64,000 nucleotides of DNA from positions 1,550,001-1,614,000 of the forward strand of contig VWZX01006702.1 in assembly GCA_013399015.1 (NCBI GenBank). Direction: 5' to 3'. Position numbers and translations under genes: made by a program. Shown piece after piece: positions 52,640 through 63,011 of this stretch. Source of the stretch: Galbula dea. Taxonomy: Eukaryota; Chordata; Aves; Piciformes; Galbulidae. Every line of letters starts with the position of its first letter. Position 1 is the first letter of the stretch. The notes beneath the pieces are model-generated. The model saw only the letters and a program-made list of their open reading frames with translations. It had not been told where the DNA came from and ran no database searches.

Positions 52640-53560
52640 GAGGGGAAACATGGTAATGTCACGCAAACGTGATCCAGTCACTTAATTAGAACCAAGTTAG
52701 CAAGGACGGAGAGAAGCTGTAAATCTCCCGGGACTCCTCTGGTGGCTCTTGCGGGAGACTAGAAGCGCTGAGAAAGGGCAATAGAGGGGCAGTAAGCTCC
52801 CCCCACCCCAATACAGAACAACTCACCAAAAAAAATCCAATCCGTATTTTACAGGAACAACAAAAACAAAAAAAAAATAGAATAAGGCTGTGTATTTTTA
52901 AAAGAAAAGGTTAAAAAAGCCACTACAGAGTGAGCCCAAAGAGTTAATTTCCAGCAGCACTGGGCAGGCAGCAGCCTGGGAAGGCTCCCGGCGCCCTCTG
53001 GTGTGAGGCAGCACAAATAGTGGAAATTTCCTTTAGGAATGAGCTTTGTTTCCAAGTTCAGACAGATTAAAAGGATTTAAACGTGCCGACGGGGCCAGAG
53101 GGAATTTCCCCGAGCTACGAGGAGGGACAGGGGAAGCCTTGCTCGGGGGTCAGATTAGTTTAGGGGTGATGAGGAGGGAAGGGAGAAGGTTGTTTTATTT
53201 TTTATTCTTATTGGTTTGTCTTGATTATTTTTTGTCCCCTTACCGCTGCTCCAGAGTCTCAACTTGAGCCAACTGCGATATGAAGAAAGGAACCTTGGAT
53301 ACCCGTAAGTGAATGAAAACACCGTAAGGTCCTCGGAATAATGGTTGCAGCGTGACAAATATCTAAAAAAAAAAAAATCACACACTAAAAAGCCAAAACA
53401 ATAAATAAATAAATAAAACCCCAAAATCCAACCACAAAACCATCAACCTCCACGTATGCACGCCTGTTTCCCCCCCAGCCTGGAGTTTCCCAGGGAGGGC
53501 TAGTCCTCCCGAGCACGGGGGAGAAATGTCTTTTTCCTACATGACTTTAATACTAAGAGG
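52640..53560. promoter_or_regulatory. Moderately CpG-enriched shore region
   Basis: CpG frequency rises above the AT-rich background, with most CpGs at 53080-53140 and 53260-53520. No exon was recognised. It is the left end of a 6.5-kb domain in which CpG clusters recur up to the main island at 57.9-59.1 kb. An (AAAT)n run lies at 53400-53418 and an A12 run at about 53367. Confidence 0.4.
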
Positions 53561-53571
53561 AAAGAGTCTCA

Positions 53572-53625
53572 AAGAAAAAAAAAAACATACAAAAAACCCC
53601 CAAACCCCAAACAAAAAACACCCTA
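53572..53625. repeat. A-run/C-run low-complexity tract
   Basis: Runs of A are followed directly by CCCC or CCCCC several times (AAAAAACCCCC, AAACCCC). It mirrors the T/G tract at 54155-54255 about 0.6 kb away. Confidence 0.85.
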
Positions 53626-54154
53626 ACGTTTTTGATTTTAAGCACCTTTCCCTTAAATTTGAAGGATTCTGTCTAGTTCTTATTTTAATTGACAGAAGGA
53701 GGGAGAAGCCTTCTCTGCTCTCAGACTGAGAATTCAGATATTGTTTTAATTATTCTTTATAGTAAATAATAACTATTTGTAGCTACTCTGGAGAAACAAA
53801 ACGCACAAGCACACACATAAAATCCTGTCAACGAAAAGTGGCCAAGAGCTCGAAACGGGAGAGCAAAGAGCAGGGTTAATTCTTTAGGTACCTGCTAGGG
53901 TAATAGACTCTGGTTTTAACCCCTAAAAAATGGGGGGAGAGGGACTATGTGTGTGCATGCAGTGCTGGGTCCTTGTCGGTACCTGGTTGCAGCGATGATG
54001 TTAACAGACTATTTTTAGCTCGTCTTTGCTCGCCTCTCTTCCTCTCGGCATCCTTTCCACGGGGGCAGCAGGCGCTGGGTCTGTCCCTCAGTTACGGACA
54101 TATTTGCTTTTTAATAAAAAAAAATCTTTCTTAAAGAGGCTTTTTCTAAAAAAG

Positions 54155-54255
54155 AAAAAAAATTGTGGGTTTTTTTCCTTTGGGGGGCATTGTTTTGTGT
54201 TTTGTTTGTTTGGGAGGGGGTTTTTGGTTTGGGGTTTTTTTTTGAGGGGGGTGTT
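54155..54255 (+). repeat. G/T-rich low-complexity tract with four G-runs
   Basis: G6, GGGAGGGGG, G4 and G6 runs are separated by T-rich spacers. Long loops make a plus-strand G-quadruplex possible but not strong. The long open frames on both strands here come from the low complexity. Confidence 0.8.
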
Positions 54256-54679
54256 TGTATTTTAAAAAGGAGCCTTTTAAAATAACTGCTTTCACCTTCC
54301 GCCCTGAGAACGCTTGAATAGAGTTTGGAGTAATAAGCGGCAATTCCCCGGCGGCCGCCCGGCATTTTGCATACCAACCAAAAGACAATTTCTTGGAGAA
54401 GAAAAAAACAAAAAAAGTAACAAAAAAAACACACCTAAACACGGTCTATCTAATAAAAGCCAGCAGATTGCTGCTGCCAAGGTTTGGGAGAGGCTCTTCA
54501 TCTAACCTGGTTCGTAGACGTACCTGAGGCTCTTCCACGACAAGCTTCCAATCGAGGTGCTTTGAAAGGGAAAATATATACTTTAAAAAAAAAAAAAAAA
54601 TTATTAAAAGGACCCATTTTGCAGCCAGCGATATGTCAAAACAAACTGTCTCCTAGTATTTGTAGGGAGGGTCATATGC

Positions 54680-55130
54680 AATTGAATTTGTCCTATTAAT
54701 AGGACACAGGAAGAGCCGGGAGAGCAAACGTCTGCCCTGAAGCCAACGTGGGATCTTATTTGGGATAATGGATTAAGGACAAACGCTGGAAATCAGTACC
54801 TGGCGGCTGCTCAAACGCGTCGTTATTTCGCGTTAAATAATATTTTACAAGAAGGTCCCCTGGCTTTTTTTTTGCTAGAAGGATGAAGGATTACTTGGAA
54901 GCACTAATAAAATGGGGAGCAGGGTGAAGGAGACGGAAGGCGAAATAATACAGACGACAAGACCCTGCTGGGAAGCTAATCAACAGTATAGATTATAAAG
55001 GTTCAACTATCAAAGGCTGCTTTGCTGCAGTTAGTTTTAAATGATAAACATATAAATAGAGGAACTAATTACGAGACCACTTCGGAGTTTATCTGGAAAT
55101 GTCAGGAAAGTAACAGCATTCCCGAAAACT
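54680..55130. promoter_or_regulatory. Candidate regulatory block with TCF and homeodomain-type sites
   Basis: This balanced, repeat-free sequence carries CTATCAAAGG at about 55008 (TCF/LEF core ATCAAAG), GCTAATCAAC at about 54976, AACTAATTACG at about 55064 and the unusual CpG-bearing AT block CGTTATTTCGCGTTAAATAA at about 54820. No reading frame of interest crosses it. The setting between CpG clusters suggests a proximal enhancer; this is inferred. Confidence 0.3.
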
Positions 55131-55631
55131 GCCAGCACCTTCCAGGGAAGCCTGTTGATACTGAAGAATAGAAAGTCGGCCGTAAAAAGTAGGGCGAGGG
55201 GCAGAAAACACTGTCCCTGTGCTTAGAAGGCAACATATGATAGGTTTCTAAAAATCCCGATCACTGATTGCTATTTTTGTAGCCAGAAAATTGGCTGAAG
55301 CCGTAGATGTTAAAGATCTCTTAGTAACAGGCTATTACAGACGTACAGAACATTTAAAATATTACTTACTGTTTAAGTAAGCATTTTAGGTAATGAGACG
55401 ACAACTATTCATTTTCCCTAATTAGAAATAATAGATTTTTTAAATTAATCCTTTCACAACAGAGACTTCAAAACCCTAAGATTTCAGTATTTTTGCTTGA
55501 AGGTTGGGGGCTTTTTATTTACTCTGGGCTTTTACTGTTTCTTTTCATTGGCCAGTTTGTGTCCATGATTATTACCATAATAGTGAGAATTTTCAGAAGA
55601 AGAAAAAAAAAATAAATGGAGGCGACGAGGA

Positions 55632-55706
55632 GGGCCTGATTCTACGCTTAGTAATGAAGTGAAAGACAAAATTTCTGCTGACTTAAGTGGGAACAGAATG
55701 AGGCTC
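55632..55706. repeat. Probable ancient amniote fold-back repeat
   Basis: GGGCCTGATTCT at 55632-55643 pairs with AGAATGAGGCTC at 55695-55706 (10 of 12 after reverse complement). The interior TGACTTAAGTGGGAACAGAAT resembles the 'GACTTCAATGGGAGCAGGAT' word that is common in turtle and crocodile repeats. Such elements are old relative to birds. The exact family is unnamed here. Confidence 0.45.
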
Positions 55707-55784
55707 TACGAGGATTACTGCTGGGTGTCCCCTGTTCTGGAGCCAGGTTTATTTTCCTTTCTCCCTTCTGCGTGAAGAGAGAAA

Positions 55785-56145
55785 TACCGATCCCAGCGTT
55801 AGGATACCCATTAGGTATTAGCCTAACGAGCGTGCATTAGGGCAGGGATTGGAGCCTCCTGTGCCTTTCCAGGGCAGGACTGTTAACCCTGGAAGAGCAG
55901 CGGCCCTCTCCCTGCCCCAGATCTCCCCGCAGTGTCCCTGCATTGCGCGGCCGTGGGCAGAGGAACCGGGACACACGCGTGTCTCAGATTGCAGAGAGCC
56001 GGAGCAGGACTTGCGGACAGCAAGACTGGCTGGACTGACGGACGTTAGTGGGCTTCCAGCTTGCTGCTTTCAGGAAGCGAGTACTCCTCTCGCAACAGAA
56101 ACGAACCCGGGCCCTGCTTTGCAGATGTTCTTTCCACGGAGAGGT
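55785..56145. promoter_or_regulatory. Small CpG cluster
   Basis: About two dozen CpGs in 360 bp, including GCGCGGCCGTGG and ACACGCGTGTC, against roughly one per 100 bp outside. A donor-like GAGAG|GTAAAAG ends the cluster at about 56140-56147. It could hold a first exon of an unidentified plus-strand transcript. The 104-codon frame here has no family resemblance. Confidence 0.45.
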
Positions 56146-56424
56146 AAAAGGGGCTTAAACTGAATGATCAAGTACCTTGCAATATTGTGCTTTCATTCAC
56201 GTTTCAAATAAATTATTTTATTAACGACCCATTAACTGTTTTAATGGCCCATGTTATTTCATCACCAATGCTCCATGAAAGTTATTATTTATTTGAAACT
56301 TCATGGCAATTTCCAGTCACTCGCCACTTCCCTTGGGTATAATATGAAGAAAGTGAGAGGGTTCTCAAATAGAAAAACACAGTTAGTCCAACATATTGCA
56401 AAATGAACTTTATACTTAAGCTGC

Positions 56425-56460
56425 TAGTTCCATTTAAAATACAATAGTTCCATTTAAAAT
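56425..56460. repeat. Perfect 16-bp direct repeat, period 20
   Basis: TAGTTCCATTTAAAAT at 56425-56440 is repeated exactly at 56445-56460. This is a local slippage-type duplication or a doubled binding site. Confidence 0.9.
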
Positions 56461-56987
56461 CCCACTTGCTAAGCGCTCAATATTCTTGTTAATTTCCCTG
56501 GAATGTGTTGGATACTGAAGCCTTAGGAGAAAAGAGGACACCTTTCAGCAAAGGCCTAGCTATGGACAGAAATAGCCTAACTTTAGGCAGCTACATTAAT
56601 AAACAAGGAGCGCTACGACTTCATTTCAGTCCCCAGTTCATGGTACCGTGGCACAAACAGATGTGAGTGCTATAGAAACTGTGTGTGAAAGTTAAAGGGA
56701 AAAAAAAAAGTATCATAAACGAAAAATTACTTTAGGGAATGTTAGCACAGTGAGAGCAGCACTTTTGAGCACGCTCTTGCAAACTCGCGGAGACAGCCCA
56801 TCCCTACCCCTGTCCTACCAGGAGCAGGAGCAGCATTACACTGTCTCGTTCCCCGTAGCACCAGCATGGACCCGCGGAGAGGCTATTTATGGAACAGGAG
56901 CCAGTGACTGACAACCTAAAGACTAAATTGTATCTTAAAAGCTGAAATGTTGCTCGTATTTTCCTCCACGAGGAGGGAATGAATCTT

Positions 56988-57002
56988 CCCCCCCCCCCCC
57001 CN
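56988..57002. repeat. Poly-C run ending in an unknown base
   Basis: Fourteen C residues are followed by N at 57002. The run length is probably not reliable. Confidence 0.9.
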
Positions 57003-57116
57003 GGCAGCGATCTCCTTTCCCTTCACTAGGCCTTGTACAACGTCCTAAACCAGTGCAGTGTTAGATAAAAGTTATGTCCATAGATGAGATATTCTGGTTG
57101 ACATTTATTTTATTTT

Positions 57117-57180
57117 AAAAACCCACCAAAAAACCACCCCAAAACAAAACAAAACCCAAAAAAACCCCTAAACCAAACTA
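57117..57180. repeat. A/C-rich low-complexity tract
   Basis: AAAACAAAAC and A-run to CCCC junctions dominate. It is of the same type as 53572-53625. Confidence 0.85.
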
Positions 57181-57925
57181 CTCCCCCGAATCTGCTTCTT
57201 TAAATATATCGGTAACAAATTAGACCCGAAGTAGTGCAAAGTCAGTAACAGAAGCAGCTCTTCTAGCCAGGCATTGTCTTCATGTCTGGTTTATACAGTG
57301 CTTAGTAAAAGGGATTAAACGGAACGATCCCTCAATGAATCTAAGCAGGATGATAAGCCACGGTGATAAAATATGACCATACCATTCTTTACATAATACC
57401 TCCGGAGTAATTGATAATGGTACATTCCCTGGTTATTACTTCTACTCATGACTTACGACCGCGGGGTTGCCTGCCAAAACGAAAATGCACTGTCTAACAC
57501 GATGAAAGTTTTAAATCCCAGGACCGACAAACACTAAGAAATGTAGACTTCAGGAGGCGTAGCGATAAGTTCTCATTAAAAACTGTGAGAAGGGAGCCAA
57601 TGCATAGTGTGATCACTTTTAAAGAACCGGTAGGATTTCAGCAAACTTGTCTGTAATACACACTTTGGGGTTCTTGGATATTACGTGTTCAACTACATGG
57701 GAGGCAAAGTGCAGACCCAGGGATTCTGAATGTTCGCATTTTTTAAATGTTTTTAATATATAAGGCTATACAAAACGAAAGGAGAGAGGAGCAGGGACAG
57801 TCACTCCACACAAGCAGACATTCTCGCCATTTTAAACAGCCACCACGAAGGCCCCGGTTCCAGTGCATTAAAAATAAGGACAGTGGAGGATATGATTACG
57901 TTTCATAGTAACAAAAGCATTGATT
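57181..57925. other. Unique sequence upstream of main CpG island
   Basis: AT-rich block with scattered CpGs. ATTACGTGTT near 57680 carries an ACGTG core, and a TTTTAATATATAAGG run is near 57753. No coding exon was recognised. Confidence 0.4.
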
Positions 57926-59110
57926 TGGGGACTAACTGCTCAGGGGCGCACCTGGGGGAGCCGCTCCTGCCCGCAGGGTCTCCGCAAAGGTTTGCCGACA
58001 GGAAAACGGGGGAGAGAAGGAGATGATCATCCTTCGGAAGGCGACACCACCCCTGGACTCACAGACCGACGGGACAGGCAGTCACAGCCCTGCCCGCTCC
58101 TTTTGAGTCAGAGCACTGCGTTTTCCGAGAGACGAAAAGGTAAAAAAAATTATGAAGAAGAAGAATCGCAACCCCTTTCGAGTCCGCATTTCCCGGCAGG
58201 GGCCTCCGAGACAAGCGGCCTGTCACCGTCCTCCCCCCCCCCGGCGGTGAAGGGAGGGAAAATAAAGATGTCTGCGTGCTGCCGTCAAGTCTTTTCCCCC
58301 GCTACACCCCCCTGCCATGGCGGAGGGAGCAGCAGAGCGGCCAGCCGCCACCTCGCAAGCGCCCGGATCCACTGGCCGGCGCCTGGCGGGCCCTGTCGCC
58401 CTCCCGCGGCGCTCCCGAGCTGGGACAGCCCGCACGTTCCACACGCCGACCCAGAGAGACAGAAAGAGAGAGAGCAAGGGCAGCGGCTCGGGGCGGCCGC
58501 GTCCCGTCAGTGTGGCCAAGGGAGGGGAGCGACGGCGACGTTTGCCTGCCGGCGGGACGCGGCGGGTGGGCAGGGGACAGCGGGTAAAGGCCAACGCAGT
58601 AAAGGGCAAAGAAAGAAAATGGTGGAAGGCGGGATCTGGGCAGCAGAGGCGGCTGCTGCTGAATGGGGAGGAGCAGAGCGGAGAGGCGAAGCGTTTCCTT
58701 CCCGCCTCCGATGACGAGGGGCTAGCATCGGAGCGACCGCAGCGCTCTGCCAAGGCGGAAGCAAACGAGCCTCCTGCTCAGTGCTGGTAGCCTACGTTTA
58801 ACTGTGAAATTGACTACAGGGAGCCTTGTAGTGTTTCCCCCATGCCTTCCCCGCCCGTCGGCACGCCGCGCCGCCTCTCTTCAGCCGGTGGTGGGGACGG
58901 GCTCATGCCTCCAGGCCGCGCTGCGGAAGAGGGTCACCTGGTTAGCAGGGGCTCGGCCCCTCACGGAGGGTATCGGGCCGCAGGGCTAAAGAACCCCTTC
59001 CAGAAGGTTCACTGTGCACTGACTGATGGGCCCGAACAGCCTGCGGCGGACGGAGGGTGCCCTCTGCTGCCGCCTAAGAAGCAGGCCCGCCAGCCGCCGG
59101 GTTTTCCTCA
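57926..59110. promoter_or_regulatory. Main CpG island, likely promoter
   Basis: A dense, GC-rich CpG block of about 1.2 kb, strongest at 58200-58770 and 58840-59100. Sp1-like boxes include CCCCGCCC near 58848 and GGGGCGGCCGCG near 58490. It is the clearest promoter candidate of the window. Frames open for up to 264 codons (plus, 57920-58714), 157 codons (plus, 58317-58790) and 176 codons (minus, 58223-58753) overlap one another, are rich in Arg, Pro, Gly and Ala, and lack any recognisable domain, as expected when stop codons are rare in GC-rich DNA. Transcription direction is undetermined. A CR1 3' end lies just past its right edge. Confidence 0.8.
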
Positions 59111-59126
59111 CGGGGTGGGTAGAGCC

Positions 59127-59182
59127 ATACCACAGAATTATAGAATTATTAAAGTTGGAAGAGACCTCTAAGATCCTAAGGT
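59127..59182 (-). mobile_element. CR1 LINE, 3' end, reverse orientation
   Basis: CACAGAATTATAGAATTATT, then AAAGTTGGAAGAGACCTCTAAGATC, is the reverse complement of a CR1 terminus (octamer repeats, then the GGTCTCTTCCAAC core). Only about 55 bp remain. It begins within 20 bp of the CpG island edge. Confidence 0.8.
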
Positions 59183-60680
59183 CCTAAAGCATCCTGGGAG
59201 TTGTGCCTCCTGCTGCTGGCTGGGACCACTCCTCAGGGGCACTGAAGCAGAGGGAAACAGTTACTGGTTAAAAACTGAAAAATCAGTAATTCTGTGGGGT
59301 GGAAAAATAATATTTCAAAGCCAATTTGGCATCCTACAATACATATTCCTCACATACACCTGCTGCTTGTACAATTTTTGTCAGGATTTTGTCAAATTTA
59401 TTTACAGCCTGAGTACTTCAAGGCAAAAGTGCTGAGTTGCTGAGTAAAATTAAAAGCTAAACTAAACTCAACTGACAAGCACAATGTAGGGGGGTTTTTT
59501 CATTCACTTTCAAACTACGTGCCCATTTCATCACCAGTTTGTGATGGTTTGTTGTTCCATTAAGCAGCTCTGAAGATCAGATTGCAAACACCAAAATTGT
59601 AAAACCAGCTTGTCTAATCCAGACTTTAAAATATTCTTGTGATATCACAAAATGATGGCTTATACAGTATTTTCATTTAATTAGGAAGCACTAAGAGGAT
59701 TTCTGCAAGAAAAAGAAGGGGAAAAAAAAACACAAGAGAAGGCAAGGAAGCTCAGTTTGAATAATTTATGTGCTATGAACTGTCATGATTGCTGCTGAAG
59801 GTTTTCCAGCACAAAATTGCAGGCTTTGCTTGCTTTTTATTTTTAGGCCCTAATTCTTTAATTATTCAGACATGCAAATTCCTGTGAACAGGGATTAATT
59901 ATGCAGGTAATCAAGGTTTTATTCTAAGTTTACTTTTAAAGGGCAAAGATGAGCTGATACTGGACAGTGTTGCTGACGCTATGTTGATGAACTTATATGC
60001 TGTTTTAAAGTATGACAATGATTTGGGATTTCATGGAAGTAAATTCATGGATGAATTCATGCTTTGTGTAAACCAAGGAACTCAAACTACAGCAACAGCA
60101 CTGTGGTCAGCTGGCACAACTTGCCATCCTACAAGAGAGAAGGATGTCCTCTGTCTGGATCCAGTGTTAATTGTCCCCTTCCTTTTGCAGTGACATGTAC
60201 AAAAGGATACACTGCAGTGTGTGCCCCAGCAATGTGGGAAGGTCAGAGGCTGTTTCAGATTAGGAAGAGTCATCAAAGCAAGAGTCAAGAGGAAGACCTT
60301 TAATTCCACCACTTTGTAAAGGTAAGATGGCCTCCGTTGGGCTGCTACCTGGTGCCTTCAGTGATCTGTTTCCTCCAGGAAGGTGTTGCCTTCACCACAC
60401 AGCATTGTGGCTCTTCATTTAGCTATCCTATGCCCACTGACTTTGCTCGTGCTCAGACACCAGAATGGCCCTGAGTGCTTTCAGTTTGGGTGCCAAAGAA
60501 CACAAATCTAGTGGTGGCAGGCTGCAACATGGAGAAGCTCAACTTCTGTATGTAAACACTGCACTGGATCTGTTAATGAATAAAGCTGTCAGAACTACCA
60601 CAAAATAACATCAACAGTGAGCACTGTTTAAGTCTCAAAAAATGTTTGCAGCTTCTGGTGGTGTTTACTTGAGTTAGGAA

Positions 60681-60721
60681 AAGAGAGAGGAGAGAAAGAG
60701 AGAGGAGAGAAAGAGAGAAAC
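60681..60721. repeat. GA-rich tandem repeat, 17-bp unit
   Basis: AGAGAGGAGAGAAAG recurs about 2.4 times. A purine-only strand of this kind can form unusual (triplex) structure. Confidence 0.9.
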
Positions 60722-61890
60722 CAAGCTCCCCCCAAAAAAATCTGATTCACACTTTTATTTTGTCAACACATGAAGAAATGTGAAGAAGCAAAATAAAGCC
60801 CATCATAAAAATGCACACAAAGGAGAAGACCATCAGCACTTGGTAATAGAATTGTGACATTCTATTTACTTCACTGTAACAGTAAGGTATCATGTATTGT
60901 CCTGCTTTTAGGACAGTTTACAGATGTTTTACAGAATACCTACGCTTAGAGGACTTGCAAGCCACAGGGTTGCATGCTGTGCTGGAGTTACATCAGCATA
61001 GCCATCACGGTGCAAATCCCATTGTTGATACTGTAGTATTGGTGTGACTTCTGGACAAACTTCCTGCCTAGGGACAAAAGAGGGTGGGTGCATCAGATAT
61101 CTCCTCTTTTCCCTTATGTCACATTCAGTTTCTCAAAGCATTGTTTCTCCCACCTCCTGGGGTGGAAGACACTTCCAGCTCTGGATAGCTGGAAGGAGAA
61201 AGGCCAAAGAGCTGATCTTCAATTGTATGGAGTGAACAGCAGCAGGTGGAGAAGTAGGAGACAAATTAATTGTTCTTCCCCTTCCCTTTATGGATCTTTC
61301 TCTGGATTTAATTATGTGGTGATTTTGTAGCTGCCAACTGATGGATGTGCAGTCTACCAATGTCTGCTGGCTAATCCACTTTTGGTCTCTATTAGATTGG
61401 TTGAAAAATTATTTAATTAGAATACTATTCTGCTGTAACATAAAGCAACAGTGGGAGAATGAGAAGTCGATGGAAAAAGTATTACTGGTATCAACAGAAG
61501 AAACTGAGTTTCAATTTCTAATAGGTAAATCTGAGTTTCAGTTATGTTAGTACAGCACCACAGAAAGAGTTGGGCTTGTTCTTGTGAGGTTGATAATTAC
61601 ATAAAAGAAAAAAGGAGACAGAAAAAAATTTAGAGGGGAAAAAAACCCCAGTCCTGTGGTTTGTTAGGAATCCAAACAGAGGATATTAAATTTGGTTTGA
61701 GTGGTCAGTAGCATCTTGTAAACCCAGATGCAGAACATAGAGAATGGCAAAACAATAACTGGAGTAAAAGAAATGGAAAGTTGTATCAAAAGAAATACAA
61801 GTGAGCTCCTTTAAATGAGTACTTGAGGTTTACATAGCTGGAGATTTGTCTTATGCCATGAGAATTCTGTGTGTGTGAAGTTTTTATTCA

Positions 61891-61945
61891 ATGAATCATG
61901 AATCATGAATGAAAACAACAACCAAACCAACCAACCAAACCAAAA
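61891..61945. repeat. ATGAATC triplet repeat followed by CCAA tract
   Basis: ATGAATC occurs twice plus a third near-copy at 61891-61911, then AACAACC and CCAACCAA units to about 61945. Confidence 0.85.
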
Positions 61946-62885
61946 AATCCAGAATGGTGCATAAACTGAACTGTGTTTTGCACTGTGTATCCGTTCTCAC
62001 ACTCTGATCTCTGAATAATGGTTTACAGTTAAAGCAGTGGTTTGGAGGTGAGCCCTGAGTGAAACAAAGGATATCTTAAGGTCCAAGGAAACTTGTTTAG
62101 TATATATGTATTTTTAATATTTAGTACTTAGTGCAACAAACAGTGTGTCTTCTGGCAGAATTGTGCAAATTGTTTCTGCATCAGCCATATGCCTTTATCA
62201 TCCTGGTTTCCTCTTAGATATGTCTATGAACTGGTATCACCATTTTCTTGGTTGAGTTGAGACTGACTCAGTCTACTCTTCCATTTTCTCTAAGTAACTG
62301 GAAAAGAAAGTGCTTTTTTCATAGAGATGGCCTACTGAGGAATAGTGTGCATTTTCTTTGTTCAGGACCCTATGTCTGAACATAACTACTTTACAGCTAC
62401 TCCTTTTTGCATAAAAAGTCTCCCTGGACAGATGATACTGTCCCACCATTTCCTATTAGCACGAGCAGCATTCATTATTAATGCTTATATAACAGTATCA
62501 CGTAAAGGTCACAAAGTTGGTTTCCAATTTGCTAGCACTTGTAGGAACATGCAGAAAAAAGTATACATATTTCCACCTTTCTTTTGAAAAAGCAGAAAGA
62601 TAAACTGGTTCTAGAAGCCACAGAGAATCAAAGACACTGTACTAAGGCAGAGTCATGGAGGCTTTGCTGAAGCCATTAAATAATTGATTTCTGCTTCGTG
62701 CTTTCCTTGCTTTGCCATCATGGCTGGTAGGTATCACTGGAACCCAGCAGCTGTTAGTCCAGTGTCTTACAGCATTTGTTTTGCATACTTCCTTAGGTAA
62801 TCTGTCTTCATACTTTGCAGCTTTCAGGGAGCACAATGTTTAGGGAGAGAGATGGGGGCTGTGGTGGCCACATGAGGATTTCAGA

Positions 62886-62960
62886 TAATCATAGAATCTC
62901 ATAAAATGGTTTGGATTGGAAGGCACTTTTAAAAGTCATCTAATCCAACCCTCCGTGCAG
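62886..62960 (-). mobile_element. CR1 LINE, 3' end, reverse orientation
   Basis: AATCATAGAATC, ATGGTTTGGATTGGAAGGCAC and GTCATCTAATCCAACCCTCC reproduce the reverse complement of the avian CR1 3' end. It is only about 75 bp long and diverged. Confidence 0.9.
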
Positions 62961-62985
62961 GAAGCTACTGCCCTTTTGAGTCCTT

Positions 62986-63011
62986 ACTCTGTAAGCCTGT
63001 GCTTACAGAGT
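62986..63011. repeat. Perfect 11-bp hairpin with 4-base loop
   Basis: ACTCTGTAAGC, loop CTGT, GCTTACAGAGT. It lies about 25 bp beyond the CR1 end, on its 5' side in CR1 orientation. Confidence 0.85.

Larger units (their letters stand above)
49171..52640. other. Gene-poor stretch with simple repeats
   Basis: AT-rich sequence with T/G runs near 50007 and an A/C run near 50058-50080. Trinucleotide repeats are listed separately. No coding or RNA gene was recognised; the short frames at 50167-50376 and 52174-52422 have no family resemblance. Confidence 0.45.
59183..62885. other. Gene-poor stretch right of the CpG island
   Basis: AT-rich unique sequence. A donor-like AAAG|GTAAGATGG at about 60318-60328 follows overlapping 70-80-codon frames (59981-60312) on both strands; no matching acceptor or family was found. 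The 17-bp GA-rich tandem at 60681-60721 and the CCAA tract at 61918-61945 are simple repeats. Confidence 0.45.

Noticed and set aside
53949..54505. Many overlapping frames on both strands
   Set aside because: They are produced by T/G and A/C low-complexity tracts.
57920..58790. Overlapping open frames of 264, 176 and 157 codons on both strands
   Set aside because: They lie in a CpG island with few stop codons, overlap on opposite strands, are compositionally biased and contain no recognisable domain.
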